Shown here one piece after another: positions 1 through 7,636 of a DNA stretch of 64,000 bases. The position numbers were made by a program, and so were the translations under genes. The DNA lies in assembly GCF_042096055.1 (NCBI RefSeq), contig NZ_JBELMH010000003.1, positions 1 through 64,000 on the forward strand. Reading direction: 5' to 3'. This DNA comes from Citreimonas sp042096055 (lineage in GTDB: Bacteria > Pseudomonadota > Alphaproteobacteria > Rhodobacterales > Rhodobacteraceae). Below the pieces are notes generated by a model, which was given only the letters and a program-made list of their open reading frames with translations, was not told where the DNA came from and ran no database searches. Position 1 is the stretch's first letter, and every line of letters begins with the position of its first letter.

Positions 1-703
1 GCGGCTGGAACCAGAACCAGCGCTCGGTCGGAAAGTCGGCCTTCATGCGCACGTCAGCGATGAGAAAGCTGTCCTGGAACACCTTGCCGTCGAACCCCAG
101 CCCCAGCGCCTTGCGCGTGGGCGACCCCGCGCCGTCGCAGGCCAGCACCCAGTCGGCGGTGATGGCGTAGGGCCCGTCAGGCGTGACGATCCGCAGGCGG
201 GCGCCGTCGTCGCGCACGTCGAGCCCCTCGACTCGGTTCCTGCCGCGGATCTCGATCGGCGCGCCTTCGCCCTGGGCCTGCCGGATGCGCTCGACGAGAA
301 ATTTCTCGAAATACGGCTGCTGCAGGTTGATGAAGGCGGGCCGCCGGTGCTCTCCTTCGGGCAGCAGGTTGAAGTCGAAGACCTTGTCGTGCCCGTGAAA
401 GACCTTGCCCAGGTTCCACACGACGCCCTTGTCGACCATCGGATCGCCGCAGCCCAGCCGGTCGCAGATCTCGAGCGTGCGCTTGGCGAAGCAGATCGCG
501 CGGCTGCCCTCGCCCACGCCCTCGTGGTCGTCGAGCACCAGCGTCGCGATCCCCTGCAGGCCCAGGTCCAGCGCCGCCGCCATGCCGACGGGTCCACCGC
601 CGATGATCACCACGGGATGATGCGCCTCGGCGGCGCCGTCCTGATCGGCGCTGCGTTCGTAGGGATAAAGCCTGTGCGCCAGCGAATAGCGGTCGTCGAG
701 CAT
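1..703 (-). CDS. FAD-dependent aromatic hydroxylase (MhpA/PheA-like), C-terminus beyond window
   Basis: The gene reads leftward and runs off the window edge; about 234 residues are visible. After roughly 28 residues comes a Rossmann FAD-binding motif (VVIIGGGPVGMAAAL), then ACDGAGS, which matches the second FAD/NADH motif of class A flavoprotein monooxygenases. The start ATG is preceded by GGGAGGA. It lies 26 nt downstream of the metallo-beta-lactamase-fold gene and ends the hmgA-fahA series, so it is probably co-transcribed. Inference: it hydroxylates a hydroxyphenylacetate-type compound or a related aromatic to feed homogentisate cleavage. The substrate cannot be read from sequence. Confidence 0.85.
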   Translation of the reverse strand, partial: MLDDRYSLAHRLYPYERSADQDGAAEAHHPVVIIGGGPVGMAAALDLGLQGIATLVLDDHEGVGEGSRAICFAKRTLEICDRLGCGDPMVDKGVVWNLGKVFHGHDKVFDFNLLPEGEHRRPAFINLQQPYFEKFLVERIRQAQGEGAPIEIRGRNRVEGLDVRDDGARLRIVTPDGPYAITADWVLACDGAGSPTRKALGLGFDGKVFQDSFLIADVRMKADFPTERWFWFQP

Positions 704-729
704 CTCGTGTCCTCCCGGCGGGCCACCTG

Positions 730-1680
730 CTACTTCTGCAGCGCGTCCCACATCTCCTTGTCGCGCGAGGCGGTCCAGACGCGCGGCGTGTCGATGCCCT
801 GCGCCTCGTCGTAGGCCCGGGCGACATTGAACGGCAGGCAGTGTTCGTAGATCGCGTAGTCGCCGAACTTCGGGTCGCAGACCTCGCGCACATGGGCCAT
901 CGCGTCCTGCAGCGAGCCGCCCTTCACCGCCACGCGCCGCACCGCGTCGAAGGTCGAGGCGACGAAATCCGCGGTGTTGTCGAGCGCGGCGTTCACCATG
1001 TCGCGGCCCACCAGCGCGTCGCCCCGTCCGGGCGCGATCGCGTCGAGGTCGAAGGCGCGGATGCGGTCCAGCGTCTTCGGCCAGTCGGCGTAGTGGCCGT
1101 CGCCGCAGTAGCAGGCCGAGTGGTATTCCACGATGTCGCCGGTGAACATCACGTTGGCATCCGGCACGTGGATCACGATGTCGCCGGCGGTGTGCGCGCG
1201 GCCCAGCTTCATCAGATCGACGCGGCGATTGCCGAGATAGACGCTCATCCGGTCGCTGAAGGTGGTCGTCGGCCAGGTCAGGCCGGGGATGCTCTCGTGC
1301 CCCTGGAACAGGCGCGGGAAGCGGTCGAACTCGCTGTTCCAGTCCTCCTGCCCGCGCTCGGCGACCATGGCGCGGGCCACGTCGGACATGATGGTCTCGC
1401 GCGCGTCGTAGGCCGAGGCGCCGAGCACGCGCACCGCGTGGTAATGCGTCAGGACCAGGTGGCTGATCGGCTTGTCTGTGACCTCGCGCACCTTCTCGAT
1501 GACCTTCTCGGCCAGGCGCGGCGTGGCCTGCGCCTCGACGATCATCACGCTGTCGTCGCCGATGATGACGCCCGAATTCGGATCGCCCTCGGCGGTGAAG
1601 GCCCAAAGCCCGTCGCCCACCTCGGTGAAGCTGATCTTCTTGTCCGCCATGTCGCCGGCAGAGGCGAATGCCTTGCTCAT
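730..1680 (-). CDS. MBL-fold metallo-hydrolase with degenerate metal site
   Basis: 316 residues of metallo-beta-lactamase fold. The usual HxHxDH motif reads H-Y-H-A-V-R. The first two histidines are kept, but the Asp and third His are Val and Arg. The later GRAHTAGD (third site-1 His) and FTGD (bridging Asp) are present. The final GHG-type histidine appears to be Arg (APGRGD). Site 1 therefore looks intact and site 2 lost. The gene starts 11 nt after the fahA stop codon and ends 26 nt before the FAD hydroxylase start, so it belongs to the homogentisate operon. Its role there is unknown; hydrolysis of a ring-derived ester or lactone is only a guess. Confidence 0.85.
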   Translation of the reverse strand: MSKAFASAGDMADKKISFTEVGDGLWAFTAEGDPNSGVIIGDDSVMIVEAQATPRLAEKVIEKVREVTDKPISHLVLTHYHAVRVLGASAYDARETIMSDVARAMVAERGQEDWNSEFDRFPRLFQGHESIPGLTWPTTTFSDRMSVYLGNRRVDLMKLGRAHTAGDIVIHVPDANVMFTGDIVEYHSACYCGDGHYADWPKTLDRIRAFDLDAIAPGRGDALVGRDMVNAALDNTADFVASTFDAVRRVAVKGGSLQDAMAHVREVCDPKFGDYAIYEHCLPFNVARAYDEAQGIDTPRVWTASRDKEMWDALQK

Positions 1681-1691
1681 GTCCTGTCCTT

Positions 1692-2921
1692 TCAAATGTC
1701 CGGTGCGGGCCGGATCGTGCCCGTGCAGGCGCCGAAGCCTATGCGGAAGCCTGCGCCCTGCGCGTGCCCCTTCAACGTCAGCGTGTCGCCGTCCTCGATG
1801 AAGGTGCGGGGCTCGCCACCCACGGTGATCGGGTTCGCCCCGCCCCATGTCATCTCGAGCAGCGAGCCGCAATTCTCGGGGGTGGGCCCCGAGATCGTGC
1901 CCGACCCCAGCAGGTCGCCCGTGCGCATCGCGCAGCCCGAGGACGCGTGGTGCGCCAATTGCTGGGCCGACGAATAGTAGAGTTCGCGCATGTTTGTGGT
2001 GCTGATAGTCTGGCCATTCATCTCGACGCTCAACGCGACGTCGTAGAGGCCGGGCGAATCTTCGTGCAGGTAGGGCAGCAGCGGCACCTCGCGCGTGGGC
2101 GCGGGAGCCGCAAAAGGCGCCAGCGCCTCGGTGGTCACGATCCACGGGCTGATCGACGTGGCGAAGGCCTTGGCCTGGAACGGGCCCAGCGGCTGGTATT
2201 CCCACGCCTGGATGTCGCGCGCCGACCAGTCGTTGAGCAGCACGTAGCCGAAGATCATCTGTCGCGCCTGCGCCACCGTCACGGGCTGACCCATCTGCGA
2301 CGGCGTGCCGACGATGGCGCCGATCTCCAGCTCGATATCCAGCCGCTTGCTCGGACCGAACTCGGGTGCCGCAGCGTCCCTCGCCTTGGTCTGGCCCAGC
2401 GGGCGGCGGATCTCGGTGCCCGACACGACCACGGTCGAAGCGCGGCCGTTGTAGCCGATCGGGATGTGCAGCCAGTTGGGCGGCAGCGCGTTCTCGGGGC
2501 CGCGGAACATCGTGCCGACATTGGTGGCGTGCTGCCGGCAGGCGTAGAAATCGGTGTACTCGGTCACCGCGAACGGCATGTGCGGGCGCGCATCGCTCAT
2601 GGGCACCAGCAGCGGCTCGACCGCCGCCCGCTTTTCCGCCCCCTCGGCCAGAAGCTGGATCAGCCGCGCGCGGAAGTCTTGCCAGGCCTGCGGGCCGGCC
2701 GCCATCAGCGGGTTCCATCGCGCGTCGCGCAGCAGCCCGTCGGTGCCGGTCAGGCCGCGCTCCTCGGCGCTGGCGACGTCGAGGATGTGGTCGCCGATCG
2801 CCACACCGCAGCGTGGCGAGAGCGCCCCGGTGGAGAACACGCCATAGGGCAGGTTGTTCAGCGGAAAGTCGGTGCCCGGATCGTTGGCCCCGGCGACCCA
2901 GCTGCGCCGCAGGTCGCTCAT
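1692..2921 (-). CDS. fahA: Fumarylacetoacetase
   Basis: 409 residues. It hydrolyses fumarylacetoacetate to fumarate and acetoacetate, the last step of tyrosine/homogentisate breakdown. Metal ligands known from mammalian FAH are recognisable: the Asp of YTDFY, the two Glu of ELEIGAIVG, and the Asp of LLNDWSARD. The N-terminal SH3-like part is also present, so the protein is full length for the two-domain type. The start ATG overlaps the hmgA stop (ATGA), which fixes the start and implies translational coupling. The cytosolic product should act directly after HmgA and a maleylacetoacetate isomerase, which is not visible in this window. Confidence 0.97.
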   Translation of the reverse strand: MSDLRRSWVAGANDPGTDFPLNNLPYGVFSTGALSPRCGVAIGDHILDVASAEERGLTGTDGLLRDARWNPLMAAGPQAWQDFRARLIQLLAEGAEKRAAVEPLLVPMSDARPHMPFAVTEYTDFYACRQHATNVGTMFRGPENALPPNWLHIPIGYNGRASTVVVSGTEIRRPLGQTKARDAAAPEFGPSKRLDIELEIGAIVGTPSQMGQPVTVAQARQMIFGYVLLNDWSARDIQAWEYQPLGPFQAKAFATSISPWIVTTEALAPFAAPAPTREVPLLPYLHEDSPGLYDVALSVEMNGQTISTTNMRELYYSSAQQLAHHASSGCAMRTGDLLGSGTISGPTPENCGSLLEMTWGGANPITVGGEPRTFIEDGDTLTLKGHAQGAGFRIGFGACTGTIRPAPDI

Positions 2922-4279
2922 TTCTTCCCCGGCGTGCCGTCGAACTTCTTTTCCAGCCCGTCCCAGCAATCGACGTAATCGTCCTGCAGCGGCGCCTCGC
3001 GCGCGGCGAACTCGGTCAGGTGCTGGGGAAAGCGCGTCTCGAACATGAACGACATGGTGTTCTCGAGCTTGTGGGGCTTGAGATCGGCGTTCGACGCGCC
3101 CTCGAACGCCTCGCGGTCGGGGCCATGGGGGAGCATGCAATTGTGCAGGCTCATGCCGCCGGGGACGAAGCCCTGGGGTTTCGCGTCGTACTGGCCGTGG
3201 ATGTTGCCCATCAACTCGGACATGACGTTCTTGTGGTACCACGGCGGGCGGAACGTGTCCTCGGCCACCATCCAGCGGTCGCGGAACAGCACGAAGTCGA
3301 TGTTGGCGGTGCCCTCCATGCCCGACGGAGCGGTGAGTACGGTGAAGATCGACGGGTCGGGGTGGTCGAACAGGATCGCGCCGACCGGGCAATAGGTGCG
3401 CAGGTCGTACTTGCACGGGGCGTAATTGCCGTGCCACGCCACGACGTCGAGCGGGCTGTGCCCGATCTCGCTGCGGTGGAACTGGCCGCACCACTTGACG
3501 GTGATCGTCGACGGTGTCTCGCGATCCTCGAAGGCGGCGACCGGCGTCTTGAAGTCGCGCCGGTTCGCCATGCAGTTCGCGCCGATGGGCCCGCGCCCGG
3601 GAAGGTCGAACTTCTGGCCGTAATTCTCGCACACGAAACCGCGGCACGGACCTTCCAGCACCTCGACCCGATAGACGAGGCCGCGCGGGATCAGCGCGAT
3701 CTCCTGCGGCTCGACGTCGATCACGCCCAGCTCGGTCGCAAAGCGCAGCCGGCCTTCCTGCGGGACGACCAGAAGCTCTCCGTCGGCGGAATAGAAGTAC
3801 TCGTCGACCATCGATTGCGTGACGAGATAGACATGGCTCGCCATGCCGGTCTGGGTGTTCACGTCGCCCGCGGTGGTCATCGTGCGCATGCCGGTCAGCC
3901 AGGTCAGCGCCGCGTCGGTCTGCGGCACCGGGTCCCAGCGGTACTGGCCCAGAGACGTCACGTCCTGGGGCATGTGCGGCGCGGATTTCCAGTACGGCAG
4001 GTCGATGCGCTGGTAGCGGCCCTGGTGCCGCACGCTGGGCCGGATGCGGTAGCACCACGTGCGCTCGTTCTGGTGGCTGGGCGCGGTGAACGCCGTGCCC
4101 GACAGCTGTTCGCCGTAGAGGCCGTAATTCACCTTCTGCGGGCTGTTCATCCCCTGCGGCAGCGCGCCGGGCAGCGCCTCGGTCTCGAAGTCGTTGCCGA
4201 AGCCGGGCATGTAGCGGTCGGATGCGGTCGGGGCGAGCGTGCCCTCGACCCGACCTTTCGCGTGCGCGTCCTGCGTCAT
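2918..4279 (-). CDS. hmgA: Homogentisate 1,2-dioxygenase
   Basis: 453 residues, the normal family length. It opens the homogentisate ring with O2 to give maleylacetoacetate. The non-heme iron ligands known from the human enzyme are visible: His and Glu in WYHKNVMSELMG (about residues 347 and 353) and His in LPHGPD (about 383). It is the first gene of a leftward operon hmgA-fahA-MBL-hydroxylase. It is transcribed divergently from a MarR regulator across an 80-nt intergenic region that carries an inverted repeat. Confidence 0.98.
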   Translation of the reverse strand: MTQDAHAKGRVEGTLAPTASDRYMPGFGNDFETEALPGALPQGMNSPQKVNYGLYGEQLSGTAFTAPSHQNERTWCYRIRPSVRHQGRYQRIDLPYWKSAPHMPQDVTSLGQYRWDPVPQTDAALTWLTGMRTMTTAGDVNTQTGMASHVYLVTQSMVDEYFYSADGELLVVPQEGRLRFATELGVIDVEPQEIALIPRGLVYRVEVLEGPCRGFVCENYGQKFDLPGRGPIGANCMANRRDFKTPVAAFEDRETPSTITVKWCGQFHRSEIGHSPLDVVAWHGNYAPCKYDLRTYCPVGAILFDHPDPSIFTVLTAPSGMEGTANIDFVLFRDRWMVAEDTFRPPWYHKNVMSELMGNIHGQYDAKPQGFVPGGMSLHNCMLPHGPDREAFEGASNADLKPHKLENTMSFMFETRFPQHLTEFAAREAPLQDDYVDCWDGLEKKFDGTPGKK

Positions 4280-4296
4280 CGGACCCTCTCCTTGCG

Positions 4297-4336
4297 GTTG
4301 GTTGAGGCGCAGGATAAAGTCTCGTTTGTAACCAAC
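4297..4336. promoter_or_regulatory. Candidate MarR operator between hmgA and marR
   Basis: The short divergent region holds a perfect 7-bp inverted repeat, GTTGGTT (4297-4303) and AACCAAC (4330-4336), separated by 26 nt. The right arm belongs to GTTTGTAACCAAC, and GTTTGTAACC recurs at about 4804 just after the marR gene. This is the only obvious symmetry in the hmgA-marR promoter region. Assignment to the adjacent MarR protein is inference. Confidence 0.35.
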
Positions 4337-4359
4337 AAGGGGCGTCGGGAGGGTCAGCG

Positions 4360-4794
4360 ATGGGCGAATTCAGCCTGGACAACTTCGTGCCCTACCTGCT
4401 CAACCAGGCGGCCGAGCAGACCAGCCTCGAGTTCTCGGCGGTCTACCGGGACCACTATGCCATGCTGCGGACAGAATGGCGCGTGCTGTTCCACCTGGGC
4501 CACTACGGCCCGATGACGGCGACCGAGATCGGGCGCCTTTCCCGCATGCACAAGACCAAGATCAGCCGGTCGGTCAAGGCTCTAAAGGAAAAGCGCTTCA
4601 TCGCGACGTCGGAAGTGCCCGGAGATCGCCGCCGCGAGACGCTCAGCCTGCTGCCGGCCGGCCGCCGGGCGTTCGACGACCTCGTCGGCATCGCCGAGCG
4701 TCACAACGCCCGGCTTCTGTCGCAGTTTTCTCCGGGCGAACGGCTGATCCTGCTGGATTGCCTGCAGAGGCTTTCCGGAATCGACGCACGGTAA
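4360..4794 (+). CDS. MarR-family transcriptional regulator of homogentisate genes
   Basis: 144 residues with the MarR winged helix-turn-helix. The recognition helix region is around residues 47-75 (TATEIGRLSRMHKTKISRSV) and the wing carries a DRRRETL motif. A GGGAGGG ribosome site lies 6 nt before the ATG. The gene is divergent from hmgA, so it probably represses the hmgA operon and responds to an aromatic ligand such as homogentisate or a precursor. The ligand is inferred from position only. Confidence 0.9.
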   Translation: MGEFSLDNFVPYLLNQAAEQTSLEFSAVYRDHYAMLRTEWRVLFHLGHYGPMTATEIGRLSRMHKTKISRSVKALKEKRFIATSEVPGDRRRETLSLLPAGRRAFDDLVGIAERHNARLLSQFSPGERLILLDCLQRLSGIDAR

Positions 4795-4832
4795 ATCCGT
4801 TGCGTTTGTAACCGCCCGTTACCTGCGACGCC

Positions 4833-4879
4833 CGCCCCGTCCGGTCAGACCCAACCCTCGGCTTTGACCGGACGGGGCG
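4833..4879. terminator. Bidirectional terminator-like hairpin
   Basis: A perfect 15-bp inverted repeat (4833-4847 with 4865-4879; arm CGCCCCGTCCGGTCA) with a 17-nt loop sits between the convergent marR and chemoreceptor genes. There is no long T tract on either side, as is common in very G+C-rich genomes. Confidence 0.7.
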
Positions 4880-4889
4880 GCCGCAGAAG

Positions 4890-7550
4890 TCACGCCGCGC
4901 GCGCCGGCCCGGACTTGCGTGCAGGGCCCGCCCCGTCCGCCGCGGCCGCTTTCCGAGCCTGCCCCGCATCGACCGAGAAGCGCGCGGCCAGCGCGGACAG
5001 GCGCAGCGCCTCGTTGTTCAGGCCGGAGGTTGCCTCGGTCGTCCGGTGAACCATTGCCGCGTTCTCCTGCGTGACGACGTCGAGGTCGGTCATCGCGGTG
5101 TTGACCTCCTTCAGGCTGGTGGCCTGGTCGACCGACGACTGGGTGATGCCCGCAACCATGGTCGAGACGTCGCCGAAGCGTTCCAGGATCGACATCAGTG
5201 CGTCACCCGCGTTGCCCACCAGATCGACGCCGTGTTCGACGCGCTGCGCGCTGTCGCTGATCAGCGCCTTGATCTGCATCGCCGAATCCGACGACCGCTG
5301 CGCAAGGCCCCGAACCTCGGATGCGACGACGGCGAAACCCAGCCCCGCCTCTCCCGCCCGCGCGGCCTCGACCCCGGCGTTGAGCGAAAGCAGGTTGGTC
5401 TGGAACGCGATGTCGTCGATCACGCTGACGATGCTCGAGATCTTGTCCGAGCTGGTCTTGATCGCCTGCATCGCGTCGATCGCCTCGCGCACGACGCTGC
5501 GGCTCTGCTCGGCCTCGGTCTTAGCGGCCTCGAGCGTGGTTTCCACGTCGCGAGCATGGCCGGCGGCGGCGTTGACGTTCGACGTGACCTCATCCAGCGC
5601 CGCGACCGATTCCTCGAGCGTGGCGGCCTGGCTTTCGGTGCGGCGCGACAGGTCGTCCGACGCGGCGCTGAGCTCGCCCGTGCCGGACAGGATCACCGAC
5701 GACGATTCGGACAGTTCGCGCAGCATGTCGCGCAGGTTGTCCTGGGCGTTGTTGAAGTCGGTCCGCAGCTTGTCGTAGCCCTCGGCCATGTCCTCGTCGA
5801 TGCGGCGGGTCAGGTCCCCGCGCGACAGGCGTTCCAGCCCGTTGCCGATCAGCGTCACCGCGGCCATCTGTTCGGCCATGCGCGCCTCGCGCTCGGCTTC
5901 CTGGCGGGCCTCCATCGCGTCCTTCTCGATCAGGCCGTCGCGGAACACCGCCAGGGCGCGCGCGATGCGGTTGATCTCGAGGCTGGCGCGGTCGAAGCCG
6001 GTCACCTCGGAGAGGTCGCCGCTGGCCAGCCGCTCGGTCGTCTCGCTGATGCGGCGCAGCGGGCGTTGCACCAGCAGCCGGGTGAGCAGCAGCGCCATCA
6101 GCACGCCGGCCCCCTGCACGATCAGCAGCATGTCGACCCGCTCGCGCGCGCCGGCGATCTCGGCCTGGATGTCGGTGGCCATCGCCGCGATCTCGCCGCG
6201 GCTGGCATCACCGAGTTCGGCCGCGCGCTCGCTGATGAGCAGCACCGCCGCCGACGTCGCCTGAACCGCCTCGGCCGCGGCGATGGTCGCCTCGAGTGCC
6301 GCGATCTTAAAGGCCGGCAGGCCCGCCCGTGGATCGGCGAGGCGGGCAAGCTCGGCCAGCGGCGCATCGAGCGCGCCGTCGGCGAAACCGGCATGCGCCG
6401 CCAGCGCCTGCGCATTGCGCTGCAGGTCGGGCGCGACCAGCCGCACGTCGTCGGGATGCTGCGCGGCCACCACGTCGAGCGCGGATTCCTGGAAGCGGAC
6501 GACGGCGCCGCTGATCTCGAACAGCGTGTTGATGAAGGACACTTCGTCGTCGAGCAGGCCCTGGATCGCGGCGCGGTTCTCGGCGCTGGCCTCCTCGGCG
6601 GCGATCATCAGGCCGAAGATCATGTCGTCGATGGCACTGGCCAGCAGCACGTCCGCGTCCCGCCGCAGGGCGAGGATGCGGCTGGTCGCCGCGCCCGTGC
6701 GCCCCACCCGCGCCTGCCGGATCTCGGCGAAGGCGCCGGCGGCCTCGCGGATCGGCTGGGCCGAGCCGGCGCCGTAATCGTTGGCCTCCAGCGCGGCGAC
6801 GAGTTCGGCCAGTCGCGCGTCGGCCGCCAGCGCGAGATCGTCGAGAATCGAGCGCGTCGAATCGTCGGTGCTGAGCTGCGCCGACAGGATCGCGCCCGAC
6901 AGCAGGTTGATCTCGGCGCGCGCGCCGAGCAGCAATTGCAGCGCGCCGAATTGCTGCTCGACCAGGTCCGACAGCGTCGCGTCGACGGCCCCGATCGTCG
7001 TCTCGCCGCCCATGGCGAGGTCGAAATACGCGGTGTCGGCCATCTCGACCATCTGCTCGGACAGGTTCGATGCGGCGGCGCGCAGCGCGTCGAGCCCCTC
7101 GGCCACTCGGGCCTCGTTCTCGAATTGCAGCGCGCGGGCGGAAACCAGTGCGCCCAGCCGTTCGCCCGCCTCGGTCGCGTCGCCCTGCAGGTCGGCGCGC
7201 AATTCGTCCGACAGGCCGGCGACAGCGGTGTCCAGATGCGCGGCCGCGTCGCGGGCCGCCTGCGCGCGGTCGTCCAGCACAGCCGCGTCTCGTGCGGTGA
7301 TGGCGCCGATCATCGCGTTCTTGGCGCTGTCGGTCGCCGCGACCAGCGCGCCGCTCTGCTCGAGCGCCGGAAGCTCGGCGCGGGTGAGGTGCGCCATGTC
7401 CTGCGACACGCGCCCGAAGACCATCGCCGCGACGACGCCCAGCAGCGCCGAGACGCCGCCCAGCGCCAGCAGGATCAGCGTCAGGCGCGCGCCGATGCTC
7501 GAGAACCAGCCACGGCGCGACCGACGGGACTTGAGGATTTTCGCACTCAT
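4890..7550 (-). CDS. Methyl-accepting chemotaxis protein (large sensory domain)
   Basis: 886 residues. There is an N-terminal transmembrane helix at about 22-46, a helical periplasmic sensor of some 420 residues, and a second membrane helix at about 470-495. A HAMP region follows, then a long coiled coil containing the chemoreceptor hairpin tip DDIAFQTNLLSLNAGVEAAR (about 706-750). It should signal to CheW/CheA, none of which is in this window. The start was set at MSAKILKS because the positively charged leader and first helix follow directly; an in-frame upstream extension runs into the neighbouring gene. It lies downstream of a periplasmic binding-protein gene on the same strand, which may be a sensory partner. 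Confidence 0.95.
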   Translation of the reverse strand: MSAKILKSRRSRRGWFSSIGARLTLILLALGGVSALLGVVAAMVFGRVSQDMAHLTRAELPALEQSGALVAATDSAKNAMIGAITARDAAVLDDRAQAARDAAAHLDTAVAGLSDELRADLQGDATEAGERLGALVSARALQFENEARVAEGLDALRAAASNLSEQMVEMADTAYFDLAMGGETTIGAVDATLSDLVEQQFGALQLLLGARAEINLLSGAILSAQLSTDDSTRSILDDLALAADARLAELVAALEANDYGAGSAQPIREAAGAFAEIRQARVGRTGAATSRILALRRDADVLLASAIDDMIFGLMIAAEEASAENRAAIQGLLDDEVSFINTLFEISGAVVRFQESALDVVAAQHPDDVRLVAPDLQRNAQALAAHAGFADGALDAPLAELARLADPRAGLPAFKIAALEATIAAAEAVQATSAAVLLISERAAELGDASRGEIAAMATDIQAEIAGARERVDMLLIVQGAGVLMALLLTRLLVQRPLRRISETTERLASGDLSEVTGFDRASLEINRIARALAVFRDGLIEKDAMEARQEAEREARMAEQMAAVTLIGNGLERLSRGDLTRRIDEDMAEGYDKLRTDFNNAQDNLRDMLRELSESSSVILSGTGELSAASDDLSRRTESQAATLEESVAALDEVTSNVNAAAGHARDVETTLEAAKTEAEQSRSVVREAIDAMQAIKTSSDKISSIVSVIDDIAFQTNLLSLNAGVEAARAGEAGLGFAVVASEVRGLAQRSSDSAMQIKALISDSAQRVEHGVDLVGNAGDALMSILERFGDVSTMVAGITQSSVDQATSLKEVNTAMTDLDVVTQENAAMVHRTTEATSGLNNEALRLSALAARFSVDAGQARKAAAADGAGPARKSGPARAA

Positions 7551-7596
7551 GAAGGGACCTGCATTCGTGAAGAAGGACCGGCCGGGCCGGAGGACA

Positions 7597-7620
7597 GGGC
7601 CGCCCGGCACCGGGCGGCCC
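7597..7620 (-). terminator. Hairpin after binding-protein gene
   Basis: A perfect 11-bp inverted repeat, GGGCCGCCCGG / CCGGGCGGCCC, with a 2-nt centre lies between the binding-protein stop and the chemoreceptor start. No T tract follows, so it may act as an attenuator or mRNA 3'-end stabiliser and not a full terminator. Confidence 0.55.
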
Positions 7621-7636
7621 GCGTTTCGGTCGTGCG

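Noticed and set aside
731..1680. The MBL-fold gene as a possible PhnP
   Set aside because: It lies in the homogentisate operon about 8 kb from phnC, lacks the intact metal motif, and its residues do not resemble PhnP.
2922..4382. Upstream in-frame extension of fahA to a 896-residue protein
   Set aside because: The extension overlaps hmgA in another frame and is Arg/Ala-rich. The ATGA overlap with hmgA gives the natural fahA start.
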